Origin: Diplosphaera chodatii
Taxonomy: Eukaryota > Chlorophyta > Trebouxiophyceae > Prasiolales > Stichococcaceae
Reading direction: 5' to 3'
NCBI GenBank assembly: GCA_032358165.1
Contig: CM063639.1
Location: 152,001-174,073 of the forward strand
Length of the DNA stretch: 22,073 nucleotides
Shown: in pieces, positions 17,927 through 22,073 of the stretch
How positions within the stretch are numbered: position 1 is the first letter of the stretch
How the letters are laid out: every line of letters starts with the position of its first letter
The notes under the pieces: generated by a model
Seen by the model: only the letters and a program-made list of their open reading frames with translations
What the model was told of the DNA's origin: nothing
Databases searched by the model: none
Made by a program: the position numbers and the translations under genes

Positions 17927-17999
17927 CACGTCTTGTAGGACTTGAACCCACGGCATTAGGTTTTGGAAACCTACGTTCTACCAACTGAACTAAAGACGT
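17927..17999 (-). tRNA. trnW(cca): tRNA-Trp (CCA)
   Basis: On the minus strand the acceptor ACGTCTT pairs with AAGACGT, and the discriminator is G. The D arm is AGTTCAGTTGGTAGAACG. The anticodon arm around GGTTTCCAAAACC gives CCA, and the T arm is GTGGG-TTCAAGT-CCTAC. It is next to trnP, the usual plastid neighbour. Confidence 0.95.
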
Positions 18000-18045
18000 T
18001 CAACAAATTTATACTTATACAAGTTTTTTACCGTTAAAAAATGAA

Positions 18046-18119
18046 TCGGGATGACAGGATTCGAACCTGCGACCTCCTGTTCCCAAAACAGGAGCGCTAC
18101 CAAACTGCGCTACATCCCG
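18046..18119 (-). tRNA. trnP(ugg): tRNA-Pro (UGG)
   Basis: On the minus strand the acceptor CGGGATG pairs with CATCCCG, and the discriminator is A. The D arm is AGCGCAGTTTGGTAGCGC. The anticodon arm CCTGT-TTTGGGA-ACAGG gives UGG, and the T arm is GCAGG-TTCGAAT-CCTGT. It lies 46 bp upstream of trnW on the same strand, suggesting a joint transcript. Confidence 0.97.
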
Positions 18120-18465
18120 ATTTTTACGTATATATTTTTTATATATATTAAATAAGAATTAATATTATCTAATATATTGTATATTGTAATTTTCTACTAA
18201 TGATTAAATAATAAAAAAAATATTAAACTTTGAATTATTATATTTACATTTATAATATATAAATGTATATTTTTAAATTAGTTTTTGCAAGTATTTTTTA
18301 TATAAAAAAAGAGTTTAAACTTTTCTTTTAATGGTATAATTCAAGATAGGATTAATAAAAAAATATTTTTTAACTTGAAAAATAATTACTAGCAAAGCAA
18401 GCCTGAAGCTAGCTTTTGGTAGCAAAGGCAAATTTTAATAATTTTTTAAAAAAGGACATTTTTAA
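18120..18465. other. Spacer between trnP and psaJ
   Basis: It is mostly AT-rich low-complexity DNA and contains the divergent leaders of trnP and psaJ. A repeat copy (AGCAAAGCAAGCCTGAAGCT, then a slightly diverged GCTAGCTTTTGG) is at about 18393-18430. AAAGGAC about 10 nt before the psaJ ATG can serve as its ribosome-binding site. No gene is seen. Confidence 0.75.
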
Positions 18466-18591
18466 ATGAAATATTTTACTACTTATCTTTCTACTGCTCC
18501 AGTTATAGCTGTAATTTGGTTCACTTTTACAGCAGGATTATTAATTGAAATTAATCGATTTTTTCCTGATCCGTTAGTTTTTTCTTTTTAA
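18466..18591 (+). CDS. psaJ: Photosystem I reaction centre subunit IX
   Basis: This short gene encodes 41 residues, [20 protein letters not shown] then [21 protein letters not shown]. It is a single-span thylakoid protein that stabilises the PsaF side of photosystem I, where plastocyanin or cytochrome c6 docks. The N-terminal [12 protein letters not shown], the membrane helix (about 11-30) and the EINRFFPD motif are diagnostic. Length is normal. AGGA precedes the ATG by about 10 nt. It sits beside trnP and trnW, a common plastid grouping. Two hairpins follow the stop. Confidence 0.98.
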   Translation: MKYFTTYLSTAPVIAVIWFTFTAGLLIEINRFFPDPLVFSF

Positions 18592-18812
18592 GATGAAAAC
18601 TGAAAAAAGTTTTGATTTTTTTAGTATAAAAATTACTTTTAAATTATTTAAAAGTAACTTTTATGCTTTGTTGTAACAAACTTTTATCAAATGGTTACAG
18701 CATAAATAAATTTTATTTATGCTGTAACCATATTGCAATACAATAAATTATTTTTGAACACCTATTAATTTCAGAAAATTAGAAACATTATTCGCATAAA
18801 TTTTAAAAATAA
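18592..18812. other. psaJ 3' region with two hairpins
   Basis: An 11-bp stem TTACTTTTAAA (18633-18643) pairs with 18647-18657. A 19-bp stem at 18691-18731 follows and is listed separately. The rest is AT-rich and contains no gene. Confidence 0.7.
18691..18731 (+). terminator. 19-bp hairpin, probable psaJ 3' end signal
   Basis: ATGGTTACAGCATAAATAA (18691-18709) pairs perfectly with 18713-18731 around a 3-nt loop, 100 nt after the psaJ stop. Perfect stems at this distance commonly stabilise plastid mRNA 3' ends. Function is inferred from position. Confidence 0.6.
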
Positions 18813-19272
18813 GGTGTATCGGTTTTAACTGCGCAACTGAAATCTGCTAACTGTCGTTTGTTATGGTTTAAACAGGAATTTAAAAGCCTATCTATTGCTT
18901 ATCCAACCAGAAATGATATACTTATTTGTACAACTAGAATGATACAAATTCCACTAAATAGCGCCAAACAGGTTAGACGACATTCACCTGTGATATTTGA
19001 ATTTTTCAAACCTAGAAGAAAACATAAGCATTTGTTTCCAGAAAATGTCAGACTTGAAAGTGTTAATAATAAGCAACCTGGTAAAAATAAACTTGGAAAT
19101 GTGTTTAAATTTTTATCCTCATCAAAAAAACGAATTATATAAAACACTAAAACGAACTTTAAAAGATAAAAACGTAGAATTAGGCTTGATTAGTTTACTC
19201 GAAATTTTTTATGGAAAAACGTTAAATTTGTTGTATCATCATTTACACAAAATGGTAAAAAAATTTGCCTGA
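18813..19272 (+). pseudogene. Two overlapping unidentified reading frames, possibly one broken gene
   Basis: Frame A is open from 18813 (just after a TAA) to a stop at 19140-19142, about 109 codons. Its first possible starts are TTG at 18858 and an internal ATG near 18939. It includes DILICTTRMIQIPLNSAKQV and a basic stretch FEFFKPRRKHKH. Frame B is open to 19272 and ends NVELGLISLLEIFYGKTLNL then a histidine-rich tail. The frames meet at an A7 run (19124-19130), where a one-base slip would make one product of roughly 150 residues. I recognise no family. The stretch lacks the repeats that fill other spacers and is less AT-rich, which favours former coding DNA. It could also be a genuine frameshifted gene, or noise. 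Confidence 0.4.
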
Positions 19273-20831
<1,559 letters not shown>

Positions 20832-21310
20832 TAAGTTTCAAAATTAGTCATGTAATAATTTAACTGAATATAGAGAACTTGCATTTGCAAGTTCTCTATA
20901 TTTAAAATAAATTATATAAATTAATTTTCTTTAATTTAAGAAATTTGTTATTATTTTTTACTTTGAAATTTTTATCGTAATTAAGTCGTAATTACGAATG
21001 TAAGCATTTCTAAATAAATACATATAATTTTTTAAAAAAGTCAAATTAATTTTATGTGCTTTTGTTTGACTAGCATTTAAAAAAACTTTGTTTTTTTTAT
21101 AAGCCCCTAAGAAAACAAGCTTTGCTTGTTTTCAGAAGTTCTCCGAACCGTTGCTTTGTTATAAAAATTTGTACAAAGTACAAACTAGTTGCAAAGTTTT
21201 TATTAGCAAACGGAAGTAAGATAAAACGAAGTTTTATCCAACAAAGGCAAACTTGTTGCAAAGTTTTTTTATTGGCAATATTTTTATTTAAATAAACAAT
21301 TATTATTATT
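20832..21310. repeat. Spacer between psbA and the right-end reading frame
   Basis: After the psbA hairpin it is AT-rich to about 21060. A run of repeats then follows to 21270: a TAGCATTTAAAAAAACTTTG element, GAAAACAAGC-TTT-GCTTGTTTTC, TTTTTATTAGCAAACGGAAG and GATAAAACGAAGTTTTATC. No gene is seen. Confidence 0.78.
20867..20902 (+). terminator. psbA 3' stem-loop
   Basis: A perfect 16-bp stem (20867-20882 with 20887-20902, AATATAGAGAACTTGC) has an ATTT loop and is followed by a T/A-rich tract, 35 nt after the psbA stop. This is the classic plastid psbA 3' processing and stability hairpin. Confidence 0.8.
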
Positions 21311-22073
21311 ATGAGCGAAATTAATTTTAGTCATGAAGACTACAGATGTAAATGGAGACTAATGTGGGTATATATATTAGATTGTAGAGCTTGGAACTTT
21401 AGTTTTTTTCAAGTTCCAGAAATTAAAAAATGGGTATGGGAAACTGAATTAATTACTGATGTAGGTGTTAATTTTCATGGAGATTTTTTTCATAATGGCA
21501 AATATAGATGGCCATCATCATTAAATAATGCTAGATTAGTAGTTAAAGAGGCACTAAATTATTCCAACTTATATGAGTTAATTATTAGCGAACCTTTTGA
21601 TTCGAACTTTAATTTACATCATTCTATTTCTAGTTTATGTGAACATAATTCTGATTTAATTCAAGAAAATATTGGGGAAGATATTATTTTGAATTCCAAT
21701 TTTTACTCTAGTAATAAATCTAGAGAAGAATATTTTAAGTCATTAAATGTATCAAGTTGGTCGTATGAAAATGTCATTATTTCAGCAATTTGCTATTTAT
21801 TTGAAAACATTTATATAAAGTATCCTACAAGTCTTGAAAATTTTTATAAAACAAATAAAATCGAGGTTTTCAATAATGATTCTGATTATGTCAAAACATT
21901 GAAACAAAATATTTCATTCAATGTCGAGATGTTAATTGGTGAAATTGCAGGATATTTGCTAGATAAACAATATTCAAAACAATTATTTTCTGTGTTAAGT
22001 AATACCAATATTTTTCGTATTGAACGTTTTGCAACTTTTAATGCTTTTACGTATATTTTTGAGGAACTTTCTA
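21311..22073 (+). CDS. Unidentified protein, 5' part only
   Basis: An uninterrupted reading frame of 254 codons runs off the right edge of the window. The ATG at 21311 follows four ATT codons and an in-frame TAA, so the start is well constrained, although no ribosome-binding site is visible. I do not recognise the family. The first 70 residues are rich in aromatics and contain six tryptophans (15, 19, 28, 41, 43, 67), for example KWRLMWVYILDCRAWNF and KKWVWETEL. The rest is N/S/F/Y-rich and predicted largely soluble, with no signal peptide, membrane span or nucleotide-binding motif. Codon use is A/T-ending like neighbouring plastid genes, so it is either resident or long adapted. Only repeats separate it from psbA. 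Confidence 0.75.
   Translation, partial: MSEINFSHEDYRCKWRLMWVYILDCRAWNFSFFQVPEIKKWVWETELITDVGVNFHGDFFHNGKYRWPSSLNNARLVVKEALNYSNLYELIISEPFDSNFNLHHSISSLCEHNSDLIQENIGEDIILNSNFYSSNKSREEYFKSLNVSSWSYENVIISAICYLFENIYIKYPTSLENFYKTNKIEVFNNDSDYVKTLKQNISFNVEMLIGEIAGYLLDKQYSKQLFSVLSNTNIFRIERFATFNAFTYIFEELS

Noticed and set aside
18899..19147. Minus-strand frame opposite the broken reading frames
   Set aside because: It is probably the antisense shadow of the plus-strand frame. It is hydrophobic but has no family resemblance.

Overview
This window is chloroplast DNA from a green alga (Chlorophyta). It carries photosystem genes (psaI, psaJ, psbA), cytochrome b6f genes (petB, petD), ATP synthase genes (atpH, atpF, atpA), plastid ribosomal protein genes (rps14, rpl20, rps18), clpP, accD and seven tRNA genes. 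Coding sequence is strongly AT-rich with A/T-ending codons. The presence of cysA, accD and psaI argues against a Chlamydomonas-type (Chlorophyceae) plastome and suggests a trebouxiophyte or related core chlorophyte. The absence of introns in atpF, clpP, petB, petD and psbA argues against a land plant. The lineage is inferred from gene content only.

Layout. 1-4940: the plus-strand ATP synthase cluster atpH-atpF-atpA, with unusually long, repeat-packed spacers. 5111-6490: a 40-bp perfect hairpin, trnS(GCU) and psaI on the minus strand, then trnI(CAU) on the plus strand. 6755-9508: minus-strand pair accD-cysA (fatty-acid synthesis and sulfate import). 10623-14461: plus-strand trnD(GUC), clpP, petB, petD. 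15022-17434: plus-strand rps14, trnfM(CAU), trnE(UUC), rpl20, rps18. 17927-18119: minus-strand trnW(CCA) and trnP(UGG). 18466-18591: psaJ. 18592-19769: a long spacer holding two overlapping unidentified reading frames that look like one broken gene. 19770-20831: psbA. 21311-22073: the start of an unidentified protein gene that runs off the window.

The genes serve the usual plastid tasks: light reactions (D1, PSI subunits, cytochrome b6 and subunit IV), ATP synthesis, translation, proteolysis, acetyl-CoA carboxylation and sulfate uptake. Remnants of ancestral plastid clusters survive (atpH-F-A, petB-D, rpl20-rps18, trnW-trnP-psaJ), while the rest looks rearranged.

The most striking property is non-coding. 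Nearly every spacer is built from a small set of dispersed, often palindromic repeats sharing words such as GCTTTGCTAG, AGCCTATAAAAAAAC and CTTTGTTCCAC. They include perfect hairpins of 40, 29, 27, 25 and 24 bp, a 60-bp element with 11-bp terminal inverted repeats, 60-bp and 25-bp inverted copies nested around atpH, and a repeat copy inside the accD reading frame. The best candidates for new biology are these repeats, the unknown reading frame at the right end, and the broken frame upstream of psbA.
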